Source: Phoronis australis
Taxonomy: Eukaryota > Phoronida > Phoronidae
Reading direction: 5' to 3'
Assembly: GCA_002633005.1 (NCBI GenBank)
Contig: NMRA01000311.1
Coordinates: forward strand, 199,839-263,838
DNA: 64,000 nt
Numbering within the stretch: position 1 is the first letter of the stretch; each line of letters starts with the position of its first letter. This document shows, piece after piece, positions 26,301-37,700 of this stretch. The notes beneath the pieces were generated by a model. It worked only from the letters and a program-made list of their open reading frames with translations. It was not told the origin of the DNA and ran no database searches. The translations under genes were made by a program, and so were the position numbers.

Positions 26301-28334
26301 CACCAGCTGGGCGACAGCCAGAAAATCAAATCGCTCAGCCCAAAGTTAAGTTGCCAGTTTTGCGTCAGTCAGAACAGACAAACTGACCATCTCAAATTCA
26401 AGAATCTCCAATACAATTAACTATGTTAAAAATTCTGGAATTAACGCGGTATGATACAAGCTACATCGCTAAGTAAAGGACAAAATGAAACCCATTTTAT
26501 AGCAGCAAGTGATCTCTACAACAAAAATTGATTTTTGACAGAAGGTGCAGCGGGTTTATTGCGCTCATTAAGTGAAGAGCCACTTACGACTGCGTGTCTG
26601 TGACACAACACCACGCCCAGCCCCATCCACCGATGATATACTTCTTGTCAGTGGAACCACAGCAGCCACCTGCAAACATGGGCCAGCATTAAACAATGAA
26701 CATGGGCTAGTACTAAACAATGAACATGGGCCAGCATTAAACAATGAACATGGACCAGCATTAAACAATGAACATGAGCCATCATTAAACAATGAACATG
26801 GGTAGGCATTAAACAATGAACATGAGCCATCATTAAACAATGAACATGGACCAGCATTAAACAATGAACATGAGCCAGCATTAAACAATGAACATGGGTA
26901 GGCATTAAACAATGAACATGAGCCATCATTAAACAATGAACATGGACCAGCATTAACCAATGAACATGGCTTAAAATCACCAATGTCATATCAAAAACAC
27001 CATAAAGCAACCCCATCAGTTGATCCGGTGTCAAATTAGAACACTCGCAAACACTATCTGACGATTTATTAATTAGCTGATATTGAGTTTCGAGAACTCA
27101 TTGGTCGATACATACTATATAAAATTGGGACAACCAATCACAACACTGATAGGAGCTACACAACTTTGCACTAGAAGCTCACATATTGGTGGACATGACA
27201 AAATGGCTCTGGGATCGTTCGTACGTCATTTATTTTCTCCTTTTTTAAGATACTGAATTCCCCGTTACGATATGGAGTGCTATAAAGGAAGGTTTAATGA
27301 TGCTGACAATGTTCAAGTGGCACACAAGTTAGTAATTACTAGTTGAAACAAGGTAAATGGTGGTTTTAAGGAAAATTGAAAACTCTTTCAAAGTTTGCTA
27401 AACGCTCAAGCGTGACCTACACCTTTACACGCTTCTAGCGAATTCCACGGCAACTGTGGGAAAAGACCACACACTACGTATAATACTGTAAAATCTGTGT
27501 CGTCATTCACTACTTTCATGAATTCGCCATGATACTTGAAAACGAGGCATCATGTACTAACTACAGTGGTTATGCATGTTTGGAACCCGCGTACTTTCAC
27601 GGTTGCATTGTTAAAATTGATGCTAAACAAGGCGTTGTGTCTTAAACAACAATGATTTTTGCAGCGCCACCAAGTGTGCAAGAAGTGAATTGAATAGGAA
27701 ACAAGTGTTGCTAGTGCTAGATATGCTTCCGGTGAATCATACAAGCCTCTGTTAGCCACTCGCTAATGGCCAATTGCCTATTAGCTGAATGGTTAGCTCA
27801 CTCGCCAGTTTTATGGGGGTCACTGGTTCGATTCCTGGGTCAGGTAATCTCAGCTATTACAACACATGAGTTTTTAGTTGATTAATTTTTAGTTGATTCC
27901 AGCCTTTAACTTGGACGATTGACGTCAATGATGCATTAGCATGTGACAGAATGAGGATTGATGGAAATCATCAAAACGGGGTTTGCATAAAATCTTCTGA
28001 TATACAGGATGGGTAGGAATGTGCCAACGCCTATTATTAGCCTAGGACTTTAATTTCAAGAATTGAAAAACTGAATTTTTGACAAGGCAAAAACCTTGAA
28101 CTTGGTAGCCAGACTTCGGTTACGCCTACTTGGAGCTTAAATACACACATAGTGAAGAATATTCACACCAATGACAGTCTAGGGGACGACGCGTCGTCTG
28201 ATTAGGAATGTAGCCTGCTGAGTAGCAGTTTGCTGCACCGTCGTGTTTACACAAAAATATGGTAATGTTTTGCAAAAATACTTGCCTGATATAATGAGAG
28301 CCTCATTCGGCCCAACAGTGTGAATATTCCCCAT
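20374..28334 (-). CDS. FLOT2: Flotillin-2, complete (9 coding exons, 423 aa)
   Basis: Exons: 28334-28286 (ATG), 26669-26588, 26091-25877, 24739-24507, 24005-23886, 23285-23071, 22219-22036, 21302-21159, 20403-20374 (TAA). They total 1272 nt; human FLOT2 has 428 residues. The product is a membrane scaffold of lipid microdomains on the cytoplasmic face of plasma membrane and endosomes. The start reads MGNIHTVGPNEALIIS, with Gly2 for N-myristoylation and a Cys19-Cys20 pair for palmitoylation; Cys4 of vertebrates is Ile here. A PHB/SPFH domain follows (VTGVAQCKV, CEQFLGKTTREI, LQTLEGHLRAILG, REVAAPDVGRMGIEILSFTI), then the Glu/Ala-rich flotillin coiled coil (EEIEIEVVERRKQIAVEEKE, KAEAERMRLKAQAYKQYGDA), ending ALTGVDLSK and VLKQVPGAV. 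Intron 1 has a GC donor (GCAAGT). The gene is convergent with ANAPC7. The last four exons also occur in the segment at 8226-15418. Confidence 0.97.
22450..22590. repeat. 21-bp minisatellite, about 7 copies, absent from the other copy
   Basis: Units of AGTTTACCTCCCCTTATTTC plus one base in a FLOT2 intron. The segment at 8226-15418 lacks this array and the following stretch to about 22760. Confidence 0.93.
22771..23040. repeat. 27-bp minisatellite, about 10 copies
   Basis: Same family as 14396-14853, just downstream of the donor of the FLOT2 exon at 23071-23285. Units are more diverged and fewer than in the other copy. Confidence 0.93.
23645..23811. other. Assembly gap (167 N) in poly-G
   Basis: N run in a FLOT2 intron between G runs (about 16 G before, 7 G after). 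The gap is a homopolymer sequencing failure and no coding exon need be missing, since the flanking exons 24005-23886 and 23285-23071 join in phase. Confidence 0.98.
26676..26967. repeat. 24-bp minisatellite, about 12 copies, touching the FLOT2 exon 2 acceptor
   Basis: Units such as AACATGGACCAGCATTAAAC plus AATG. The array starts only about 6 bases from the acceptor (exon edge 26669), so the last 300 bases of FLOT2 intron 1 are tandem repeats. Confidence 0.95.
27785..27846 (+). repeat. tRNA-derived SINE-like sequence
   Basis: A-box-like GGTTAGCTCACTCG and a perfect B-box GGTTCGATTCC in FLOT2 intron 1. Stems do not pair well enough for a working tRNA. Confidence 0.5.
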
Positions 28335-29051
28335 CTTTGAGGAATCGAAATTTCAAAGAATTAGGCGTTCGTTGCGAACAACTAGCTTTGTAGCAAGCCC
28401 AAACCCTAAAGAATACCGATTGCAAAACTGATATTGGGCAATCAACAAAGATGGCGAAATGATCTCGTTTGTAAACAGTGACGACGAGAAATATTACAAG
28501 GTATAAATATCTAACTTAATTTAATGAAATGCTTTTTTTGAATATGTTTAAATCATTTTATTGAAAAAATGAGTATTTGGAGGAAAATGAAAAAATATTG
28601 CTTCAGCATTGATGATATGTGATATGACGTCATCTACCACAGAGACACACAGACAGACAGGATTCGCCGTGAAAATTCTAGGTAAGTGCGCTACCGTTCT
28701 TATTCTTTTTGAGGTTTTTTATTGATTTTAATTGATTGTCTTGATAAAACGAACGCCAACATGTTTTTTGTGCTTTTCTACACCAATGACAATTTGATGG
28801 TGGAAAATTACGATAAATTTCAGTGGAATTCATTCATTTTCTCCCCAATCGTTTCATCCCAACAATTTTGGAAACTGGTCACTGGTGACTGGTCGGATGT
28901 AGCGGTTCCTGATTTTGAGAACCAGGCAATCATTGAAGAACGGGTCAGTTCTTCAGTGGATAAAACTTGTTATCAAAAATAGACGGTTGATGTTTAAAAT
29001 CCGACTCTATTAACGTACATGTTTGATATTAATATTTTCTGAATCCTCTCG
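28335..29051. promoter_or_regulatory. FLOT2 upstream region with a CRE palindrome
   Basis: A full CRE (TGACGTCA) lies at 28625-28632, about 290 bp upstream of the FLOT2 ATG, and an AAGATGGCGAA YY1-like motif lies near 28448. A plausible 5' UTR and promoter zone; start site and 5' UTR exons are unknown. No coding exon is seen here. Confidence 0.4.
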
Positions 29052-29055
29052 TCAT

Positions 29056-29371
29056 GTAGGCAATGACCATCGCCTCTGTTGGCCCGAAGCAGAGGCGATG
29101 TAGAGGCTATAGGCGCTCTGTACGCCGGAAGCTTTTCGGCGAATTTTGCCTCGCACCGACTAAACCATCAAAGTCACGTTGTTCTAAATACCTTTTGCGC
29201 ATAGAGGAACACCTTAGGAGGTTGCCGATGTGTTTAATTCCTTCCAACTCGAACAAATACTCCCGTTATGAAACTTTTTCTTCGAGCAGTCCCTATTTCA
29301 GTTCCCAAAATCGCCTATAGCCTCTACATCGCCTCTGCTTCGGGCCAACAGAGGCGATGGTCATTGCCTAC
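29056..29371. mobile_element. 316-bp MITE with 60-bp perfect terminal inverted repeats
   Basis: The left end starts GTAGGCAATGACCATCGCC and its 60 bases are exactly reverse-complemented at the right end. The flanks are TCAT on both sides (29052-29055, 29372-29375), a possible 4-bp target duplication. Each terminal repeat contains its own palindrome (CATCGCCTCTG / CAGAGGCGATG). The core is about 196 bp with no coding capacity. Confidence 0.9.
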
Positions 29372-29592
29372 TCATCATGGTGATCACGATCACGGTGATT
29401 CAAAAAATGTTTTACTCGTACCGATTAGGCTCTTCTTATTCATGCATTCACTGTTCGTATGAGGTGTTCATTTGCGGCAGCCGATCTCTAGTGACCCGCC
29501 TTTATAAAACTGCGACACCTCTCGGCAGGAATGATAACTACAAAGATACCACGGCACGTGGCACATTAAACTCTAAGTAACAAAATAGTAAT

Positions 29593-31778
29593 CAGGGCTC
29601 GACATAACGAGCTGCAGGTCGCATTTGCCACCTGAAATTTGGAAATGCGAGCTGAGATTTTTGTCAGCTCATATAAAGTCGCAAAATGCGACCTGGAATT
29701 TCCAACGAATGCGAGCTGAGTTTTTACACTTCTCAACAGATACCCGGCAAATACGAATCAGGTCTTGTTAATCCGACTGTTATTTGGTTGTTGCCAAATA
29801 GAAGTTCAAAAGAACACTAACCGAGAACTGCCCTCCCGATGACTTGTAAGCATGTCGCGTGAACATGGGATATACAGAATCGATCTTTGACGCGTTTCAT
29901 TGGCTAACACTTTCGGCCACTTTTGTAAATTCCCGGATTCGCGGAAGAAAGTTTCGGGCCACTGCTTAACACGTGATAAAACTTCACAAAACAACGGTGT
30001 TTCTATTAATTCTTAAGCGATCAACTTACCAAACATTGTGGTGGACAAAAATGTTTATTTTTCACATAAAATGTCCTTATTACATGTACCAAATATCCAC
30101 GACAATATCCCTGATATCGCACTGCGGCACCGTTAGCGCGCAAGCGGTCCCGGCAGACAATCGTGACTTAGACTGAGATGTGCTTCTCCTTTTTATCGTA
30201 TTAAGACAGCCAAAGTGAAAATTACAACCTTATTAATCGCCAAACGACGGTCACGTCTTTACTTTCAGTTGCCAAGAAATTCTCAAACCCTTTACTTGTT
30301 TCTGGGGCTACGTGCGCGAAATATGATTTGTCTTTCACACGTTGTTGCCAACGTAAAGTGTAGGCCTACTCCAGCGATTCAAGTGCGTGAACTCACGCGT
30401 GCGCACCACTTCAAAGAACAGCGACAGTCCTAAATGAAAGAGTATACCGGCTTGGCTCTGGTTTATTTGAAAATGAACTCAGATTCCCAGCGGTTATAAA
30501 AGACCCGATGTCCCGGGACCGATATAACCCAGAACTAACGTTATCCTGTTCCGATGTTTCCCGAGGTCGGTGTTCTCTAAACCCTGTATTCTATGCCCGT
30601 AGCCAGCTATTGCAACTAAACTGGCACTAGATGCGAAATTGTGGTTCAAGTTAGCGAACTTTTCATTCTTCTCTTTATACACCCCCCGGCAACTTTTCGC
30701 TCCCCGAACCACCTTCGCCGTAAAATGTTCAGACTCCTATAGAAACAACCTTGTTCCGGCTGAAGCGGGCAGTTAAAAAAATCATTCCGGGTGGCTAAAA
30801 AGGGTACAATGTAGTTGGTAACGATATCCAGAAAGTCACCCCTACCAGATGGAGTTTGCCTCGCAAAATCGTATTATTATAACGTTTTTTACCATTGCAG
30901 CGTTTTAATATCTTATTACCGCAAACACTGAGGTTAACGACTATGCTCACGCACAAGCCTACTCCCTACCTTTAAAGTGTTTCATAATAAGCGCTCACTG
31001 ATCTATTAAAAGTCCCCCCTGAAATTTTGAGAATTTCTAATTAAGCGCCCACAGTTCAAGCTAGCGCCCATCATTGCGCACTACAAACGACCGCGTGTGG
31101 TTTAAAATTGACACGCAGCTTATATGGTGTGTGTCAGTTTCATTTTACACAACTTCAGTTTTCAAAAACGTCTTTTCACAATATGTAAAAACCAAATCTC
31201 GGCTTTGTTTTATACCTCGGAAAGAAAGTTAACACTAGTGACGTGCGTGTCGTTTTGCGACTGACCTATTTTTTCCCGTACTTGGAAGGTATTGAAGAGC
31301 AAACTCGCGATTACCCGAGTTAGTTTGAATCGTTAACGACTTTGATGACGGCCAGTAGCAGACCAGATCTAACAAAATCCCAGATACTTTTTTCAACGGG
31401 CATTTTCTCCCTTTTCACTTCGCAAATTTAGCTACTCGAATGCACAAGTCAGTTAGAGAGCACTGATTCAACTTTCACGCCGGCAACTTGGCTTGCGCTC
31501 TAGAGACTTTCAATGGCGGTCGTGAAGAACAGTAAGGCCGTACCTGCATGAATGAAGTCAATTTTGAGATCCGAAATTTGTGAGTATTTAACGCTGCAGA
31601 TAAGAGCATAATCTAAACATTTTCTAGATGATCTAAAAAATCTATTTTGGCGCGTAAAAATGGCGGAAAATTTTGCGACCTGGCATTTACGGATGCGAGC
31701 TGGATTTTGAAAATGCGACCTGGGATTTTGGCTAGGTCGCAAAATGCGACCTGGCGATTTGAATAGCGTCGAGCCCTG
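29593..31778. mobile_element. 2.2-kb non-autonomous DNA element with CAGGGCTCGAC termini
   Basis: Starts CAGGGCTCGAC and ends GTCGAGCCCTG, flanked by GTAAT at 29588-29592 and 31779-31783. Subterminal GCGACCTGG and GCGAGCTG motifs recur in inverse orientation at both ends. CAGGG-type ends recall hAT elements, but a 5-bp flank is short for hAT. No transposase-like frame is visible. Confidence 0.75.
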
Positions 31779-32199
31779 GTAATAGTCATTTATAAGGGAT
31801 TGCCTCTTCAAAAGATTCTTCTTTAGAAAAAACACGAGAGCGCGTGTACTCGCGGACAAATATCATCCTCGAAAACACTTGACATCTTGGGGACATAATT
31901 TCGACTCGTGTTATGGCAAACATGTCATTTCAGAGACAAAAACTTTCAAACAAGTGGAAATAGGCAATCAGTTAACTAATATCACTGGAAGGGTAAAATA
32001 CGCGAACACAGAAACACATTCTGCATCGAACAAAAACTTTAACCGTTAGTTATCAATCCTGTCGAAAGGTGTCACACTTTTAAAAATGGCTGCCTCACTA
32101 AATCAACGTTGCAAATAAATGCCTTGGAAAAACCTGAAAGTTATGAATAAGAAGCGACCAGTCAGTGCAGGTAATACATATTTGGAAGCACCGTGACTA

Positions 32200-32455
32200 G
32201 TAGGCAATGACCATCGCCTCTGTTGGCCCGAACCAGAGGCAATGCAGAGGCTATAGGCGCTCTGTACGCCGGAAGCTCTTCAGCGAATTATGCCTCGCAC
32301 TGACTAAATCATCAAAGTCACGTTGTTATAAATACCTTTTGTGCATAGAGGAACACCTGAGGAGGTTGTCGATATGTTTAATTCCTTCCAACTCGAACAA
32401 ATACTCCCATTATCAAACTTTTTCTTTGAGCAGTCCCTATTTCAGTTCCCAAAAT
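32200..32455. mobile_element. One-ended second copy of the 316-bp MITE
   Basis: Aligns with 29056 onward but stops at the exact base where the right terminal repeat should begin, so that terminal repeat is missing. The internal palindrome of the left repeat has decayed slightly (CAGAGGCAATG). Confidence 0.88.
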
Positions 32456-32830
32456 GGTGAAATCAACATTTTCATTTTTTTAACCAGGCCGAAGGTCAGA
32501 AGTTGCGGACCTACCGGCGAACTTTGAAAGCTGAAGTTCCCGCCCTTCGCGTACTTGCTGCTTGGAACCAGCCGTGCATTTGCCGTGTTGTTAAACATTA
32601 AAATGTCAAATATGTTCACAAAGACTATTAAATGTCATATCAACAGCTTTTATTTTTATCAAATACAAACAATAATTCATTGAAATACAAACAGTTTCAA
32701 GTAACGCCAATTAAAGACAAGTATAAGTGGTGGCATTTTGGAAATGAACATTTCACTGACAAGACCGCAATGGCTCACCTTTGGCCTATTTAAAGATTAA
32801 GGTCATGAAGTCACATCACCTAGCGAGGGC

Positions 32831-33847
32831 GGTATATAAAGAGAAGGATGAAAAGTTCGCTAACTTGAACCACAATTTCGCATCTAGTGCCAGTTTAGTT
32901 GCAATAGCTGGCTACGGGCGTAGAATACAGGGTTTACGGAACATCGACCTCGGGAAACATCGGAACAGGAAAACGTCAGTTTTGGGTTATATCGGTCCCG
33001 GGACATCGGGTCTTTTATAACCGCTGGGAATCAGAGTTCATTTTCAAATAAGCCGGAGCCAAGCCGGTATACTCTTTCATTTAGGACTGTCGCTGTTTTT
33101 TGAAGTGGTGCGCACGCGTGAGTTCACGCACTGAAATCGCTGGAGTAGGTCTACACTTTGCGTTGGCAACAACGTGTGAAAGACAAATCATCACGTAGCC
33201 CCAGAAACAAGTAAAAGGTTTGAGAATTTCTTGGCAACTGAAAGTAAAGATGTGACCGTCGTTTGGCGATTATTAAGGTTGTCATTTTCACTTTGGCTGT
33301 CTTAATACGATAAAAAGGAGAAGCACATCTCAGTCTAAGTCACGATTGTCTGCCGAGACCGCTTGCGTGCGGCGGTGCCGCAGTGCGATATCAGGGATCT
33401 TGTCGTGGATATTTGGTACATGTAATAAGGACATCTTATGTGAAAAATAAACATTTTTGTCCACCACAAAGTTTGGTAAGTTGATCGCTTAAGAATTAGT
33501 AGAAACACCGTTGTTTTGTGAAGTTTTATCACTTGTTAAGCAGTGGCCCGAAACTTTCTTCGGCGAATCCGGGAATTTACAAAAGTGGCCGAAGGTGCTA
33601 GCCAATGAAACGCGTCAAAGATCGATTCTGCATATCCCATGTTCACATGACTTGCTTACAAGTCATCTGGAGGGCTGTTCTCGGTTAGTGTTCTTTTGAA
33701 CTTGAATTTGGCAACAACCAAATAACGGTCGGATTAACAAGAGCTGCTTCGTATTTGCCAGCTATCTGTTGAGAAGTGTAAATACTCAGCTCGCATTTGT
33801 TGGAAATTTCAGGTCGCATTTTGCGACCTGCAGCTCGTTATGTCGAG
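32831..33847. mobile_element. Inverted partial copy of the CAGGG element
   Basis: Reverse complement of about 29598-30690, from a TATAAAGAGAAGG junction to CTCGTTATGTCGAG. The outer CAGGG is lost. With 29593-30690 it forms a roughly 1-kb inverted repeat with a 2.1-kb spacer. Confidence 0.85.
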
Positions 33848-34741
33848 TTAGCTAGTGTCAATGAATAAGTATGCTATTTCTGTCAGTGCAACCTTAAAAT
33901 GTTGCATCTAAACAAGTAAAGGAATGATTTGCTAATGTGTAAGAAATATTTTTATTTTGAGTGACATATTGTGGCTAAAATGGGATAATCTTCTACTGGA
34001 CAATAGGTGTCACTGAAAAACATTCCAACATCAGTTCAGTGTACATATTTGAAACAGATAAATATCTCCAATGCAGTTGGCCTGATCGGACAGTGTCTAC
34101 TCCTCAAATAGAACTCTAATGAGTTTGGGACGAGTTTGCAATTTTTGTTATGGAGAACATTGTAATAATTAAGTTACCTTTAAGCTATTTCAATATAAGA
34201 GTATTTGTAAAATCAAAACGTTTGCGTGGATAAATTGACGTCGGTGTGCCGAATTACTGGAGAATTGCCATATGATCCTAAAGGAAGGAGACATCTCGGT
34301 ATGTCATACCGTCCATCATTCAGTTACTTGTACACAAGTCTGCTGGACAAATTCAAGGGCAACCTAGGAGGTGTTCATTTCTTTGTTTTAGAAATTTCAC
34401 GATCATACACTACAGGTGTCAGTGCTTAGCATAGTGCCATCTCGCCAAGTGCAATGTGGCAAAATTTCCAGATTGCCAAGTGGGAGTTGATCTAGCCAGA
34501 ACAAGGAAACCCTGTATGAGGGATGCATAAATCCTGACCACAGATGGCAATAGGTGAAAATGAGAAAATGGGCATCTGATTTGGAGAAGAGGTACATGTC
34601 TGTCGAAGCACCCGAAATTCCCCAGGTGGCAATTGTTTTTTTAATCGAATGGAAAATTGGGTGCTCTCATAATTTAACTCTTGTGATAAACTTGATCCAC
34701 TGTCAATTTTGGACTGGTCTTATAACTTTGTTTAATTTCAG
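33848..34741. other. Region upstream of PPP4C, no gene assigned
   Basis: Two short frames (34226-34429 and 34554-34640) look mildly protein-like but match nothing I recognise. A TTTCAG acceptor at 34741 lies 9 bases before the PPP4C ATG, so non-coding 5' UTR exons of PPP4C probably lie here. Confidence 0.45.
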
Positions 34742-34750
34742 GTTCAAAGT

Positions 34751-37700
34751 ATGGGTGACATCAGTGACTTGGACAGGTAATTGTTTTGCAATTTTTAGAA
34801 TTAAATTAAATTCCATTTTGAATGTGACAAAATAATCGTAAAATACTAGTTACTTTATTACTAAATAATAAGTTACATTTGTTTGAGTAAAAGAAATTTG
34901 TTGTTAGGCTTTGGAATGGAAATTTTGCTTGGATGCAGGGACTTCTTAGGATTTGAAAAGTGGCGTCCAAATTTGCGAGATTGGCACTTTCCAAATGCCG
35001 AGATTCTGTATGAGGTCACCCTGACGTCGCAGGACTGGGAGGTATTCCCACGGAAAACATGGCCGCCAGCATTTGTTGATGACCGGTGTTACATTTATGT
35101 TAAAATGTAGACGATAATAATTGTCTGTGATCACAATTTGTATCTTAATATTTTTCAAACTAAAACTATAAACTGTGCTTTCAATATAATTTCATTATCA
35201 GAAATGTTCAAATTCTTCGTTTAGCTCTTGTTTTCGTTGAGGTTTTCTTGAAACATGCTGCCTTTTTTCTCTTTTGGTCCAAGCCATCATTTTTGAGGAC
35301 GGCCACTAGATGCATCCCTGCTGAGATGAATTCTTCATTAAACTATAGTATCACCAGAGTAAACATTTCTACAGAGGTGGTACGTTTACAATTTTGATTA
35401 GTGCAACACTTATTCTATGTGCATTGTTGCGTCTTTCCACGGGTTAAGGCAAATTGAACAACTGTGAAAATGCGAGGTTATTTCTGGTGGTACATTCACA
35501 ATTCTATTACTAATTTTATTATAATTTTGGCTTGTTTAACACTGACATAATGCACACTGATATGTCTGTCCATGGTTTCAGGCAAATCGAACAACTGTGG
35601 AGATGCGAGGTTATAAAGGAGAGTGAAGTGAAAGCACTGTGCTCCAAAGCGAGAGAAATTCTAGTTGAGGAAGGAAACGTACAGAGTGTAGACTCTCCAG
35701 TCACGGTGGGTGGCAGTTGTTCTGTTGTCTTTCAGAGAACGAAAATCTCCTGTTCCCAATAAATAGTGGCGAATAGGATTCAAGCTAAACTAAACCATGT
35801 GATGCCTTTACAGCATTCATGCATGTGATCGCCCCAAATCAGATGCAGATCTGCCTTCCTACAGTTGGAAGGCTACATTCTAATGACCTCACTTGTGCTC
35901 ATTTGACCTGTTACGTGTGACCAAAATATTAAGATTCCCCCCCCGTTAATGTTTGCTAATTACTCTTGTGGTTAATCTGCAGCTAGGATGCCTTTATGAC
36001 TGCTCGTCTCAAGCATCTGCTGTGTCCCATTAATTGACCTACTTACGTAATATTAGAGGTCCTATATATACCGTAATCGTTCGGGTTAACGCCCTGGGCG
36101 GTTAAATTGGCGAACCCAAAAAATCGGGGGTGGGCGGTTAACCAGACATGGGCGTTTAAACGTGAAATTTCAAGAAATCGGGGGGNNNNNNNNNNNNNNN
36201 NNNNNNNNNNNNNNNNNNNNNNNNNNNNNNNNNNNNNNNNNNNNNNNNNNNNNNNNNNNNNNNNNNNNNNNNNNNNNNNNNNNNNNNNNNNNNNNNNNNN
36301 NNNNNNNNNNNNNNNNNNNNNNNNNNNNNNNNNNNNNNNNNNNNNNNNNNNNNNNNNNNNNNNNNNNNNNNNNNNNNNNNNNNNNNNNNNNNNNNNNNNN
36401 NNNNNNNNNNNNNNNNNNNNNNNNNNNNNNNNNNNNNNNNNNNNNNNNNNNNNNNNNNNNNNNNNNNNNNNNNNNNNNNNNNNNNNNNNNNNNNNNNNNN
36501 NNNNNNNNNNNNNNNNNNNNNNNNNNNNNNNNNNNNNNNNNNNNNNNNNNNNNNNNNNNNNNNNNNNNNNNNNNNNNNNNNNNNNNNNNNNNNNNNNNNN
36601 NNNNNNNNNNNNNNNNNNNNNNNNNNNNNNNNNNNNNNNNNNNNNNNNNNNNNNNNNNNNNNNNNNNNNNNNNNNNNNNNNNNNNNNNNNNNNNNNNNNN
36701 NNNNNNNNNNNNNNNNNNNNNNNNNNNNNNNNNNNNNNNNNNNNNNNNNNNNNNNNNNNNNGTTACAATAATTTGTTACTGGTATCATAATTCACATTGC
36801 TAAACCGCGGTCTCTGAGGCCGTCGTTGCACTCAATGTTATCATCGATCTTAATCTAAAAGGTCGGGGATTCGCGTTTCCTATTAGCACAGGGCGGTAAT
36901 CACCAATCGTCAAAAGTAGAGGATGGGCGCTTAACCGAGAGGTGGGTGCTTAATTGGAAATCTTCAAAAATAGCGGGGAGGCGGTTAACCGAGCAGTGGG
37001 CGGTTAAATCGAAAATCCACCAAAAGTAGGGGTGGGCGGTTTACTGAGCATGGGCGTTAACCCGAACGATTACGGTAGTACTAGGCAAAAGTAATCGGTT
37101 AATTCTGTTAACTGCGAAAATTAGTGGTACTAACAATTAGGGCAGCGAAATTCTAATAGCAGAATGGCTTTGTCACTAAATTACTAATTTTCCTGTCAAT
37201 TCCCCTTCTTGAGGAAGACTACTTTGACGGTGAATTCGTCTTCCGTCCAACAATCATGACGGAGAATTCTGAGTCTTTTGTCTGATTACAGTTTGGCTTA
37301 TACTGTCTCTGCCTTGGGATAAAAGTTCTTTTGTGAATATGATATAAATTACTCTTGCAGGTCACACTCTGCAATCACTGTCTTTAAAAGTAATTGTGTG
37401 GTGGACGTGTTGTGATCAAAGACAAACTTTGCTTTTCTGCAGGTGTGTGGGGACATTCATGGCCAATTTTATGATCTCAAGGAGCTCTTCAAGGTGGGAG
37501 GAGACGTGCCCGACACCAACTATCTGTTCTTAGGTGACTTTGTTGACAGGGGCTTTTACAGCGTAGAAACATTTTTATTACTTTTAGCTTTAAAGGTAAG
37601 CATTCCTTATATTAAAAATATAGTTGCATGTTCGTGGTCATGACTGTGTAAACTTGTGCATCCTGGTTGTCATTTGTGGCGACGTGATTTTGGGGGAATG

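Noticed and set aside
26568-27034. Frames with repeated Cys-Ser-Leu-Phe-Asn or His-Cys-Leu-Met on the minus strand
   Set aside because: These are the 24-bp repeat read through; only the 26588-26669 part is a real FLOT2 exon, in another frame.
34226-34640. Two mildly protein-like frames upstream of PPP4C
   Set aside because: No family recognised and no convincing pair of splice sites; could be 5' UTR or chance.
34916-35110. 75-codon frame in PPP4C intron 1
   Set aside because: PPP4C exons 1 and 2 join in phase without it, and the sequence resembles no known domain.
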